From JAGQYP01 sp041392305 (GTDB taxonomy: Bacteria; Bacteroidota; Bacteroidia; Flavobacteriales_D; Crocinitomicaceae): a DNA stretch of 64,000 nucleotides. Positions 35,438 through 45,082 of this stretch are shown here, in pieces. The notes beneath the pieces are model-generated. The model had not been told where the DNA came from. It worked only from the letters and a program-made list of their open reading frames with translations, and did not search any database. A program made the translations under genes and the position numbers. The stretch is taken from contig JAWKMJ010000010.1 of assembly GCA_041392305.1 (NCBI GenBank), positions 1 to 64,000 of the forward strand, written 5' to 3'. How positions within the stretch are numbered: the first letter of the stretch is position 1; the number at the start of each line of letters is the position of its first letter.

Positions 35438-35500
35438 TTTTATCATTTTTAAAGTGGACTAAATCTACAAAAATATCCTAGCTTTTAGATGAACAAATCA

Positions 35501-35860
35501 TTAATGAACCTCAGAATTCAAAATTTTAGGTAGACAATTCTCATAATGGTAGATTTTTAAATTCACTGAATCGCCCATACTCAAGCCTAACTTCTTAAAA
35601 TCAATTTGAAAAGCGGTGGCATGGAGCTCAAGGGAATCTGAAACATCCTGATCATTCAAAAGAATCTTGTAAGCACAAAGTTCATTGGTTTCGGTGTAAG
35701 TTTTTTGAACAAAAAGATCTTTGCCTTGATAATAACCTTCAATTTCCAGAAAACCACTAAAAGATCTTTCTTCAACTATTGAAATCACTTCTTTTGGGCT
35801 TCCACAAGAGTGTAATAGCAAGATTAATAATGAAATAGATACAATTCGGTATGAATTCAT
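35501..35860 (-). CDS. small lipoprotein of unknown function, 119 aa
   Basis: The N terminus ends in LLLLHSCGS, a lipobox with Cys19. The ~100-residue mature part is predicted beta-rich, with cysteines near 67 and 108. No family recognised. Confidence 0.6.
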   Translation of the reverse strand: MNSYRIVSISLLILLLHSCGSPKEVISIVEERSFSGFLEIEGYYQGKDLFVQKTYTETNELCAYKILLNDQDVSDSLELHATAFQIDFKKLGLSMGDSVNLKIYHYENCLPKILNSEVH

Positions 35861-35951
35861 AGATTTACTAATCTAAAGAAAATTACATTTATTAAGAATT
35901 CGTTAACAAAATAAATGAACAATGAATAGGAAATGCAGAATTAGATTTATA

Positions 35952-35959
35952 TACCTTTG
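35952..35959 (+). promoter_or_regulatory. candidate -7 box for the RND efflux operon
   Basis: TACCTTTG matches TAnnTTTG exactly and lies 45 bp before the TTG start at 36005. No clear TTG -33 element was seen. Confidence 0.4.
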
Positions 35960-36004
35960 TAAAAAAGAATTCGGATAAAGATTTAAACGGATCAAAAAAC
36001 TGAA

Positions 36005-36421
36005 TTGAAAACACTACAACGAAATATTTTAATTACTCTTTTGTCAATGTTTGTAGGGCTTTTTGCTCTGAACGCATCGACATTAATGGTTGTAGTTGAC
36101 AACGCGCAACTTGCTCAGGAAGCTTCTGCTTCTATCCAAAATCAAAAGCAAGAGCAACTTCATTCGTCTACGAGAAATTTTAATCATTTTTCTTTTTTAG
36201 AGGAAATGCTCGTCAATGGGCAAGAAGACGACGACGATGATGATGATCGTTTACACGATTTCACTCATAGCGATTTCAAAACTTTATTAGAGGATGATGA
36301 GAAATCATTTGAATTTCGAATTTCTCAGTTTGAACTTCACTGTGGTCTAAAGTTTAGAGCACACCTTATTCGTATTCTGAATGCGAATTCTAGACTTCTT
36401 ATAGAGGTTTTCCAAATTTGA
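36005..36421 (+). CDS. small exported acidic protein at the head of the RND operon, 138 aa
   Basis: No ATG is available in this frame; TTG at 36005 (MKTLQRNILITLLSMFVG when read as Met) gives a signal peptide ending near residue 24. The mature part has a run of seven aspartates (about 75-81) and a basic, hydrophobic C-terminal end. No family recognised. Its position 143 bp before the adaptor gene suggests a role in, or control of, the efflux operon, but this is inference from location. Confidence 0.5.
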   Translation: MKTLQRNILITLLSMFVGLFALNASTLMVVVDNAQLAQEASASIQNQKQEQLHSSTRNFNHFSFLEEMLVNGQEDDDDDDDRLHDFTHSDFKTLLEDDEKSFEFRISQFELHCGLKFRAHLIRILNANSRLLIEVFQI

Positions 36422-36564
36422 TTTGATATTTATAGATCCTACTGGATCAAAAATGGATGTTGATCTTGTTCAGCAATCCTATTGCGCTGGAAATAAAATT
36501 TTTAGCCTAAAATTTTGAATATCAAATTTACTTCAACGAAATAATATTATTAAATCAAATTACA

Positions 36565-37647
36565 ATGAATAAAAAATTATTCCTATTTATCGCGCTAGCC
36601 GCACTATGGATGACAAGTTGTTCCGAGGAAAAAGAAAAAGAAGAGGAGCATTCACGAATGGTAGCAACAAGCCCAATTTTTAAAGATACAACGGTCGTTA
36701 AAGAGTACGTATGCCAAATTCGCTCAATTCAGCATATTGAATTAAGAGCATTGGAAAAAGGGTATTTGCAAGAAATATTCGTAGACGAAGGTCAACTTGT
36801 TCAAAAAGGTCAATTAATGTTTCAAGTTATGCCTCTCCTTTATCAAGCTGAAATGCAAAAAGCCGAGGCTGAAGCCGCATTTGCAGAGATTGAATATAGA
36901 AATACTAAAATTTTAGCGGATAGCAATATTGTCTCTCCAAATGAATTGGCTCTCGCAAAAGCCAAATTCGATAAGGCAAAAGCAGAATTGGCGCTGGCAA
37001 GAGTTCATTTAGGATTCACAGAAATAAGAGCTCCTTTTACGGGTATTATGGATCGGTTTCAGGTTCGATTAGGAAGCTTGGTTGATGAGGGGGACTTGCT
37101 TACTTCTCTTTCCGATAACTCATTTATTTGGGTTTATTTCAATGTTCCTGAAGCAGAATATCTGGACTATATGGACCATGTTAAAAAGGATAGTGTCATA
37201 CAAGTTAAGTTGATGATGGCTAATAATAAACTTTTTAATCATGATGGGGTAGTAGAAACAATTGAGGCTGATTTCAATAATGAAACAGGAAATATCGCTT
37301 TCAGAGCAAAATTTGAAAACCCTGAAGGCCTTTTAAGACATGGTGAGACAGGGAATATTCGAATGGAAATACCAACTAAAGATGCAATGATTATTCCGCA
37401 AAAAGCGACTTTCGAGATTTTGGATAAACTCTATGTATGGGTAATTGATGCAGACAATACCGTTCATCAAAGAGAAATCGAAATTCAAGCCGAATTACAG
37501 GATTTATTTATTATTTCTGGAGGACTTTCGAAAGAAGATAAAATATTGCTCGAAGGAATTCGAAAGGTTAGAAACGATGACAAAATTGAATTTGAATTCG
37601 AAGAACCCTCTGAAGTCCTTTCTAGATTGAAATTGAAAGCAGAATAA
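36565..37647 (+). CDS. RND efflux periplasmic adaptor (membrane fusion protein) lipoprotein, 360 aa
   Basis: AcrA/MexA-type adaptor linking the inner-membrane RND pump to the outer-membrane channel. Lipobox LWMTSC (Cys19). The lipoyl half-motif GYLQEIFVDEGQLVQKGQLM is followed by a short alpha hairpin (about 90-140, EAEAAFAEIEYRN to AKAELALA) and the second lipoyl half (GFTEIRAPFTGIMD, RLGSLVDEG). The beta-barrel and membrane-proximal regions run to the C terminus (IIPQKATFEI; DKILLEGIRKVRN). Length is normal. The permease gene follows after 34 bp. Confidence 0.9.
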   Translation: MNKKLFLFIALAALWMTSCSEEKEKEEEHSRMVATSPIFKDTTVVKEYVCQIRSIQHIELRALEKGYLQEIFVDEGQLVQKGQLMFQVMPLLYQAEMQKAEAEAAFAEIEYRNTKILADSNIVSPNELALAKAKFDKAKAELALARVHLGFTEIRAPFTGIMDRFQVRLGSLVDEGDLLTSLSDNSFIWVYFNVPEAEYLDYMDHVKKDSVIQVKLMMANNKLFNHDGVVETIEADFNNETGNIAFRAKFENPEGLLRHGETGNIRMEIPTKDAMIIPQKATFEILDKLYVWVIDADNTVHQREIEIQAELQDLFIISGGLSKEDKILLEGIRKVRNDDKIEFEFEEPSEVLSRLKLKAE

Positions 37648-37681
37648 TTCACGGAACTACAAACTAATTAATTCAAACGCA

Positions 37682-40600
37682 ATGTTTAATAGATTTATCA
37701 AACGTCCAGCGCTGTCCATCGTAATTTCTCTGCTTATTGTATTTGTAGGGATGCTTTCTCTGAACACGCTTCCAAAATCCCAATTCCCTGAAATCGCACC
37801 ACCTTCTGTACAAGTTCAGGTGTCTTACCCGGGTGCAAGTTCGAAGGTAATGGTACGATCTGTACTAATTCCTCTAGAACAAGCAATAAACGGGGTACCA
37901 GGTATGAAATATATGTTCTCAACTGCTGAAAGCTCGGGTGAAGGAAACATACAGATCGTTTTCCACAAAGGTTCTGATCCAAACCAAGCGGTTGTGAATA
38001 TCAACAACAGAATTGCTCAGGTAAAAAACAGGCTCCCACCAATTGTACAGTTGGAAGGTGTACGTGTTCAAAGGGTAATGCCCAACATGTTAATGTATGT
38101 CAATTTGTACAGCAAGGATACAAGTGCTGCGGATATGAATTACATCTTCAACTATGCCTATATCCAAATGATGCCAGAATTGCAACGTTTGGAAGGTGTA
38201 GGGCAGGCAAGAATTCTAGGAAGCCGCCAATATGCCATGAGAATTTGGTTAAAGCCAGATCGTTTAAGAGCCTACAATATCGGAACAGATGAAGTTATGG
38301 AGGCTTTAAATGAACAAAGTATTATTGGTTCTCCAGGTCGTATTGGTCGGGCCGATAGTAAGCGATCTCAAGCAATGGAGTATGTATTGACATATCCGGG
38401 ACGTTTCAATACGCCTGAACAGTACGAAAACGTGATAATTCGCGCAACACCGGATGGAGAAGTGTTGAAATTAAAAGATGTGGCTACCGTCGAACTAGGA
38501 TCAGAGTATTACGATATTTATTCCAATAAAGACGAGTATCCTTCTGCAGCAATTATGCTGAAACAAACCTATGGAAGTAACGCAATCGAAGTAATTGATC
38601 GAATCAAGGAAAAATTGGAGGAAATGAAAAAGGACTTTCCTCCCGGAATGGATTTTGAAATCAGTTATGATGTTTCGAATTTCTTGGATGCTTCTATAGA
38701 AGAGGTAACGCATACGTTACGAGATGCGTTTATTCTTGTTGCTTTGGTTGTATTCATTTTCCTTGGGGATTGGCGCTCTACATTGATACCTATTCTTGCG
38801 GTTCCAATCTCCTTAATTGGAGCATTTTTTGTAATTCAGGCATTCGGACTTACCATCAACCTGATTACTCTATTTGCTCTGGTACTGGCAATTGGTATTG
38901 TAGTGGATGATGCGATTGTCACGTGGAGGCAGTTCATGCTAAAATGGAAGAAGAGCATCTCGTCCATACAATGCTGTAAAAAAGGTTTTGGGCGAAATTA
39001 GTGGGGCGATTATCGCGATAACCCTTTGATGGCTTCGGTATTCATTCTGTAACTTTTATGTCAGGTCCGGTGGGGATTTTTTATCGACAGTTCTCCATAA
39101 CAATGGCATCTTCCATTATTCTATCTGGAATTGTCGCGCTTACAGTTACTCCGGTTCTTTGCGCAATTATTCTAAGAGATACGCACGCAAAACCTAGAAA
39201 GAGACATTTGCTCAATCGTTTTTCTTGACGGCTCTGGTCAGCCGCTGGACAAACCAATCAGAGGTTGCGGAACTGCTTCGTAAGATTGTTGATCGGAGAT
39301 TGGTGACGATGATTATGCTCTTCGTTTTCGGATATGAATCTTTCAGGTAACTCAATCTTTGCTTCCGGATCTGTTCCTGCAGAGGATCAAGGGATGATAT
39401 ATGCTGTTGTTCAAACGCCTCCGGGTTCTACTTTAGAGAGAACCTATGAAGAGTCAGGTTACAAGGAGGACTGCAAAAGCAGAAGTAGACGAGACGGTGG
39501 GAGGTCTGTTTCTTCTCTGGCAGGTTTTGAGATCTTAACCCAAGGTCGTGGCTCTACATCAGGGCACACTGCCGGACAAACTTAGATCCTGAGTGAGAGG
39601 GAACATACGGTGAAAGAGATTATGAAGGAATTAGAGGAAAAAAGCCTCAGAAATCTCAGGTGCCAAAGCGTTGAATTCTTTGATCCGCCAGCGGTTCCAG
39701 GTTATGGTGCAGCAGGTGGTTTGCACTTCAGCTTCTAGATAAAAACAAAACAGTGAAAATTATCGGGAATTCGAGAAGATAACCCAAGATTTTATGGATC
39801 GACTCGAAAAAAGACCTGAAATTTCAAACCTTTTTACTTTCTACAGCGCCAATTACCCTCAGTATGAATTAGAGATAGACAATCAGTTGGCTATGCAGAA
39901 AGGAGTTTCGATTGGAAAGGCAATGGAAAACCTCTCCATTTTGATCGGAAGTACCTATGATCTTGGATTCATCAAGTTTGGTAGATTTTTCAAGGTTTTT
40001 GTGCAATCTGATCCTTCCTACCGAAGACTTCCAGAGGATATCATGAAACTTTATGTGAAAAACAAATACGATGAAATGGTTCCATATTCTTCTTTTATGA
40101 AAATCAAGAAGTCTCAGGGAATCTACGAGATTAATAGATACAATATGTATACTACGGCATCAATAAGATGTAATCCAGCTAAAGGATATAGCTCTGGGGA
40201 AGCCATAAAAGCAATTCAGGAAGAGGCTAAATCATTACCCACAGGATATGGAATTGACTGGGCTGGTTTGCAGAAAGATGAGGTAGCAAGAGGTAATGAA
40301 GCGATTTATATTTTCTTAATTGTATTGGCATTTGTTTACCTGGTTCTTGTTGCTCAATACGAGAGTTTTATCATTCCTTGGGCGGTTGTACTTTCTTTGC
40401 CAGCAGGTGTTTTTGGATCTTTCTTGTTAATTAAAATGATGGGATTGGCTAATGATATCTATGCTCAAATTGGATTGGTCATGCTGGTTGGATTACTAGG
40501 GAAAAATGCTGTACTGATTGTGGAATTTGCAGTTCAAAAACAACAGCAAGGTTCTACTGTCCTAGAAGCAGCTATTGAAGGAGCCAGGGTTCGATTTAGA

Positions 40601-40858
40601 CCCATTTTAATGACCTCCTTTGCCTTTATTGCAGGATTGATTCCATTAGTAATGGCCCATGGTCCTGGTGCTATTGGGAACCGAACAATTGGTTCGTCCG
40701 CTCTAGGAGGCATGTTGTTTGGGACTGTATTTGGAGTGATTATCGTTCCAGGACTGTATTACATTTTTGGAAAAATCGCAGAAGGAAGAAAATTGATTAA
40801 GGATGAAGATTTTGATCCGCTAACTGAAGAACATGAAAGTGATGAAAACAATAGATAG
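37682..40858 (+). pseudogene. RND (HAE1/AcrB-type) efflux permease, interrupted by a dense cluster of frameshifts
   Basis: Inner-membrane proton-driven drug/lipid exporter. The 5' part (37682-39001) is open and normal, through the TM4 motif GIVVDDAIV. The 3' part (39794-40858) is open and normal, including GLLGKNAVLIVEF with the relay Lys. Repaired, the protein would be about 1058 residues, a usual length. Between about 38,920 and 39,775 the expected protein can still be read, but only by changing frame many times: for example VTFMSGPVGIFYRQFSITMA (39051 on), PAEDQGMIYAVVQTPPGSTL (39377 on) and FDPPAVPGYGAAGG (39680 on). Most lesions look like single missing bases (38923, 38962, 39025, 39046, 39335, 39366, 39722) plus an added T near 39220. 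With both flanks pristine, a sequencing or assembly fault is as likely as true loss of function. Confidence 0.85.
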
Positions 40859-42302
40859 AAGATTAGTTTATAGTATAATCGGGATGGCTGTATTTGCCAT
40901 CCTGATTAACTCTTGTGGAATTCCGAAAATTGCAGTAAAAGATGAGAATAAAAATGTACCAACCTCTTTTAATGGTGCTTTGGATTCATCAATTGTTCTT
41001 GATTCTACAAATTCTGCAGACATTCAATGGAGAGATTTCTTCAAGGATACTTGTCTGATCGCTCTGATAGATACCGCGTTAAAAAACAATATGGAATTGA
41101 ATATCACAATCGCGGAAATCACCGCTGCCAATTCCGAAATTTTAAGAGCTAAAGGTGAAATATTACCGGATTTGAATCTTAGGGTAGGAGCAGGTATTGA
41201 AAAAGTAGGTCGTCACACTAGTCAAGGAGCTGCTGATGATATGTCCGAAATTGCAGATGGAAAGAAAACACCAGAGCATCTACCAGATTTCGGCGTTGGA
41301 TTAGAGTCTTCATGGGAAATTGATATTTGGCGAAAACTTCGGAATGCAAGAGATGCTGCATTGTCAAGATACACTTCAAGTATTGAAGCAAAGAATTTTA
41401 TGGTGACCAAATTAGTTTCCGAAATCGCTCATTCTTATTTTGAGTTGATTGCCTTGGATAATCAATTGGAAATTATTCAGCAAAACTTGGAGATTCAAAG
41501 AAATGCTCTGGAGATAGTGAAAATGCAAAAACAGGCTGCCAAAGTTACGGAACTGGCAATTCGAAAATTTGAAGCCGAGGTACTAAAAAATAGAAGCCGT
41601 TTGTTCTATATCAAGCAGAGCATCGTAGAAACTGAAAATAGGATTAATTTCTTAGTAGGGCGATTTCCTCAACCAGTTCAAAGAAATTCAGGTTCTTTTA
41701 TGGAACTCACTCCAGATTCAATTTCTACTGGGGTGCCTTCCCAGTTGCTCGAAAATAGACCCGATATCCGAATGGCTGAGTACAATTTAATCGCTTCAAA
41801 ATTGGATGTGAAAGTTGCGAAAGCAAAGTTTTTCCCTTCTCTGAGAATTACGCTCGGACTTGGATATAATGCCTTCAATTTCAAATACTTCTTTAATACC
41901 CCAGCGTCTCTTGCTTATAATATCTTAGGCGATCTGCTTGCTCCTCTCTTAAATCGTGCAGCAATTAAGGCAGAGTATATTTCAGCCAATGCAAGACAGC
42001 TTCAAGCAGTTTATGAATATGAAAAATCCATACTGACTGCCTATACGGAAGTCCTGAATAATTTGTCCAAAATCAATAATTTGAAACAAAGCTACGATCT
42101 GAAATCATTACAGGTTGAAGCTTTGAATAAATCAATTAATGTGGCCAATACTTTGTTTATGTCGGCAAGAGCTGATTATATGGAAGTATTATTGACGCAA
42201 AGAGATGCTTTAGAAGCTAAAATGGAGTTGATCGAAATTAAACAACAACAATTAAGTGCCGTTGTAAGCATGTATCGAGTGCTTGGTGGAGGATGGCAAT
42301 AA
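40833..42302 (+). CDS. RND outer-membrane efflux channel (TolC/OprM/NodT-type) lipoprotein, 489 aa
   Basis: Lipobox ILINSCG, acylated Cys28. Two OEP repeats of long helices with beta strands follow: the first from about 65 (FKDTCLIALIDTALKNNMEL; NLRVGAGIE; LESSWEIDIWRKLRNARDAA), the second from about 280 (TGVPSQLLENRPDIRMAEYN; PLLNRAAIKAEYISA; ARADYMEVLLTQRDALEA). Each motif is diagnostic of the NodT/OprM group. It overlaps the end of the permease gene by 26 bp, as expected for one operon. ATG at 40833 and 40842 are both usable. It completes the tripartite pump with the adaptor and permease genes. Confidence 0.92.
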   Translation: MKVMKTIDRRLVYSIIGMAVFAILINSCGIPKIAVKDENKNVPTSFNGALDSSIVLDSTNSADIQWRDFFKDTCLIALIDTALKNNMELNITIAEITAANSEILRAKGEILPDLNLRVGAGIEKVGRHTSQGAADDMSEIADGKKTPEHLPDFGVGLESSWEIDIWRKLRNARDAALSRYTSSIEAKNFMVTKLVSEIAHSYFELIALDNQLEIIQQNLEIQRNALEIVKMQKQAAKVTELAIRKFEAEVLKNRSRLFYIKQSIVETENRINFLVGRFPQPVQRNSGSFMELTPDSISTGVPSQLLENRPDIRMAEYNLIASKLDVKVAKAKFFPSLRITLGLGYNAFNFKYFFNTPASLAYNILGDLLAPLLNRAAIKAEYISANARQLQAVYEYEKSILTAYTEVLNNLSKINNLKQSYDLKSLQVEALNKSINVANTLFMSARADYMEVLLTQRDALEAKMELIEIKQQQLSAVVSMYRVLGGGWQ

Positions 42303-42337
42303 GACAGGTTAAGGTTTTATTTAGTTGTAGTAAGTGA

Positions 42338-42375
42338 AAACCGTCAGGGGTCGCCGGATCCAGGGCGGTTTTTTT
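42338..42375 (+). terminator. Rho-independent terminator of the RND operon
   Basis: AAACCG (42338-42343) pairs with CGGTTT (42366-42371) around a GC-rich 22-nt loop, followed by T7. Confidence 0.6.
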
Positions 42376-42412
42376 CTTTGAATAGTTTATTGTGTATCAG
42401 GATGAATTAAGA

Positions 42413-42446
42413 GAAGAAAAAACCCGGAAACTGTGAGAAACCGGGT
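42413..42446 (-). terminator. Rho-independent terminator of the TonB-like gene
   Basis: Read on the minus strand: ACCCGG, 13-nt loop, CCGGGT, then TTTTTCTTC. It lies 32 bp past the stop of the TonB-like gene. Confidence 0.8.
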
Positions 42447-42477
42447 CGTAGAACAAGTGTCAAAAGTACAGCGCAAT

Positions 42478-42822
42478 CTATATGAGATCAAACTTAATCG
42501 GTAAAATATAGATTGCTTTTTCAGTAGACTTCAACAAATCAGAAGGAAGATTGTGCACGATGTTGAGAGCGGCTTGATTTAAACTTGGGTCAGCTTCTTG
42601 GATGATTTTTGATGAGGCAATTTTTCCGTTACTGACTTCAAATTCTACAAAAACAATTCCTTCCTTCTTTTGCTGCTTGGCTATTTCAGGGTATCTGACA
42701 TTTTGATTGACCCATTCTTGAACTTGTGAAATTGAGTTTTCTACTTGTTTACAAACTTTTGCTTGAAGACTATTAACTCCAAAACAAAAAATAAATGCTG
42801 TGATATAAAATCCTGTTCTCAT
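42478..42822 (-). CDS. TonB C-terminal-domain protein, 114 aa
   Basis: The start at 42822 gives a signal peptide (MRTGFYITAFIFCFGVNSLQ, then A); an upstream ATG at 42852 would add ten polar residues. The mature part is a TonB_C fold: WVNQNVRYPEIAKQQKKEGI, VFVEFEVSNGKI, PSLNQAALNIV. There is no inner-membrane anchor or proline-rich linker, so it is not a complete TonB; the domain is probably soluble in the periplasm. Such stand-alone TonB_C proteins are frequent in Bacteroidota. Confidence 0.8.
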   Translation of the reverse strand: MRTGFYITAFIFCFGVNSLQAKVCKQVENSISQVQEWVNQNVRYPEIAKQQKKEGIVFVEFEVSNGKIASSKIIQEADPSLNQAALNIVHNLPSDLLKSTEKAIYILPIKFDLI

Positions 42823-43030
42823 AATTTGTTGCTTTATAGATTTATAAACCAAAAATAAGAGGAATGCAAACTGAAAAGGGGGTGAAAATTGCTATTTTAA
42901 ATTAAGAATTAAGAATAATTAAGGTTCTAGTTATAAAGTGCTCATCGAAGGATGGGGAAATAATTTTCAACTAGTAATCATCTAAAGATCCAAACATCAC
43001 TAATCGATAGATTTTCACTAACTTCGCTTA

Positions 43031-43486
43031 ATGAGTGCGAATCACATCAATATCAAAAACAAAAGAGCCAAATTTGAATACCAATTGGAGGATGAATTTG
43101 TGGCTGGTATTCAGTTAACTGGTTCGGAAATCAAATCGATTAGAAATAGTAAAGCGAGTATTGCAGAGGCATATTGTGTTTTTGTTGAGGATGAATTGTT
43201 TGTTCGGAATATGCATGTGGCTGAATATGATAATGCTTCCTATTTGAATCATAAACCTCGGAGAGATCGAAAATTATTGCTAAAAAGACAAGAATTGGAT
43301 AAACTTTTTAAAAAGGTTCAGACAAAAGGGTATTCGATTGTACCCACTCATTTATTTATCAATGATGATGGTTTAGCTAAGTTGCGTATTTACCTAGCAA
43401 GTGGTAAAAAATTACATGATAAAAGACAAGATTTGAAACAAAAAGATGCCAAAAGAGAGATGGATAGGGCCATCAAAGCAAACTAA
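43031..43486 (+). CDS. smpB: SsrA-binding protein SmpB
   Basis: Binds tmRNA (ssrA) and delivers it to stalled ribosomes for trans-translation. It starts INIKNKRAKFEYQLEDEFVA, then GIQLTGSEIKSIR (the SmpB beta-barrel signature), KLLLKRQELDKL, and the conserved basic tail LASGKKLHDKR. Length of 151 aa is standard. The tmRNA gene itself was not seen in the window. Confidence 0.96.
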   Translation: MSANHINIKNKRAKFEYQLEDEFVAGIQLTGSEIKSIRNSKASIAEAYCVFVEDELFVRNMHVAEYDNASYLNHKPRRDRKLLLKRQELDKLFKKVQTKGYSIVPTHLFINDDGLAKLRIYLASGKKLHDKRQDLKQKDAKREMDRAIKAN

Positions 43487-43611
43487 TATTTTGAAATCCA
43501 ATTTAAATTTATTATTATTGTAATTACAAATCAAAAAACTAATTGCGTATAGATACATTTCTACTCTTGAAAATTTAGATTAATTAGTAACCACTAAAAG
43601 GAGGGTAGATT

Positions 43612-44208
43612 ATGGATTTCGCTAAACTTGATGATCAGCAATTAGTTAAGCTGTATATTTCTGGAAACGAAGGGGCGTTTGAGGTTTTGATCTTAAGACA
43701 CAAGAACCGCGTTTACAATTACATCTTTATGATGGTAAAAAACGAGGCCCTAACCGAAGACATTTTTCAGGATGCTTTTATTAAAATTATTAAAACTCTT
43801 AAAGGAGGAAGATACAACGAGGAAGGTAAATTTCTTCCCTGGGTAATGCGCATTTGTCACAACCTGGTAATCGATCATTTTAGGAAGAATAAGAAAATGA
43901 GATTGATTTCAGAGTCTTCTTCGAAAAATGAGGATTTCAACATCTTTGACATTCTTCCACTCTCAGATTCCAATGTTGAGGATGAGATTGTTTTAGATGA
44001 AATAGCTACGCATTTAGAGACTTTGGTTGCAACTTTACCTGAGTCACAAAGAAAGGTGGTGGAAATGAGAATCTATAAGGGAATGTCGTTTAAAGATATT
44101 GCTGAAGAAGAAGATATCTCAATTAACACAGCCTTGGGACGTATGCGTTACGCTTTGATTAATTTGAGGAGAATCATCGAAGAAAAAGATATTACAGTAA
44201 TTTCTTAA
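43612..44208 (+). CDS. ECF-type RNA polymerase sigma factor, 198 aa
   Basis: Sigma70 region 2 lies at about 24-95 (NRVYNYIFMMVKNEALTEDI, FQDAFIKI; then GKFLPWVMRICHNLVIDHFR). Region 4 lies at about 135-185 (LPESQRKVVEMRIYKGMSFK, then DIAEEEDISINTALGRMRYA). Regions 1 and 3 are absent, as in ECF factors. No anti-sigma gene is adjacent, so the control input is unknown. An upstream GGAGG (43600-43604) lies 7 bp before the ATG, resembling a Shine-Dalgarno site, which is uncommon in this window. A clear terminator follows. Confidence 0.9.
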   Translation: MDFAKLDDQQLVKLYISGNEGAFEVLILRHKNRVYNYIFMMVKNEALTEDIFQDAFIKIIKTLKGGRYNEEGKFLPWVMRICHNLVIDHFRKNKKMRLISESSSKNEDFNIFDILPLSDSNVEDEIVLDEIATHLETLVATLPESQRKVVEMRIYKGMSFKDIAEEEDISINTALGRMRYALINLRRIIEEKDITVIS

Positions 44209-44232
44209 TAGTTTCAATACCGATAATAGATG

Positions 44233-44265
44233 AACCCGTTGACCCAGTTGTTGACGGGTTTTCTT
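44233..44265 (+). terminator. Rho-independent terminator after the ECF sigma gene
   Basis: AACCCGT (44233-44239) pairs with ACGGGTT (44254-44260), followed by a T-rich run. Confidence 0.85.
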
Positions 44266-44311
44266 TTTACTTCTTTCCTGAACTTTTTTTCTAAGACTAT
44301 GTTTGAATAGT

Positions 44312-45082
44312 ATGATTGAAATTAGGAGATTAAACATGGATAATTCCTGGTGGTTGAATTTGAATGGTATCAAAATTCTAGTGGATCCATGGCTTACAGG
44401 TGTGGAGGTGGATTATTTTCCATGGTTCAATACTCAGTGGCATCGGACTCCTCCAATAGCATTTGAAGATGTTCCGGAATATGATTTCGTTTTGATTACA
44501 CAAAAATACCCAGATCATTTTCATAAAGAAACCCTCGGAAAGTTGTCTCCACAAATAATAATTGGACCTAAATCCATTTCCAAATCAGTAAAAAGAATAC
44601 TTCCTGATGTTCGTTTCCATCCTTTTGAAAAAGAATTAGACTTCCTAGGTTTAAAGGGTTTTAAAATTCATCATTTACCAACAAAAAGAAAAATTGATCC
44701 GATTTATGATGGATTGATTCTCGAGGATGGAAAAAATGCTGTATTTCTTGCCACTCATGGATTTAAATTGGATAGTAAAATGAAGGAACTGATTTCATCT
44801 CTGCCCAATTTTGATCTTTTATTAACTCCTTTCAATCGGTACAAACTACCCGTTTTTCTCGGAGGAGAGGTTTCACCGGGATTAGAAAGTGTAAAGCAGC
44901 TTTTAAGAGATCTGAATCCAAAATTTGTGGCAGCTACTCATGATGAGAATAAATTTGCTAAAGGAATTGTTTCTAAGTTTGCTAAAATCACATGGTCACC
45001 CTCTAAAGAAGATTTAATCAAAATTCCAGAGTTCAATTCAAAATATTTAGTTTTGGAAAATTATCAAACTCAAATTTTATGA
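44312..45082 (+). CDS. metallo-beta-lactamase-fold protein with degenerate metal motif, 256 aa
   Basis: UlaG/RNase Z-like MBL fold: the N terminus MIEIRRLNMDNSWWLNLNGI and the following ILVDPWLTG are typical of this group. The usual metal motif HxHxDH is replaced by ITQKYPDHFH, losing the first two histidines while keeping D-H; later histidines remain in FLATHGF and AATHDENK. Either metal binding is reduced or it uses other ligands. I chose ATG 44312 over a TTG 9 bp upstream. Its stop overlaps the next start by 4 bp (ATGA), so it is coupled to the DUF1295 membrane protein. Confidence 0.72.
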   Translation: MIEIRRLNMDNSWWLNLNGIKILVDPWLTGVEVDYFPWFNTQWHRTPPIAFEDVPEYDFVLITQKYPDHFHKETLGKLSPQIIIGPKSISKSVKRILPDVRFHPFEKELDFLGLKGFKIHHLPTKRKIDPIYDGLILEDGKNAVFLATHGFKLDSKMKELISSLPNFDLLLTPFNRYKLPVFLGGEVSPGLESVKQLLRDLNPKFVAATHDENKFAKGIVSKFAKITWSPSKEDLIKIPEFNSKYLVLENYQTQIL

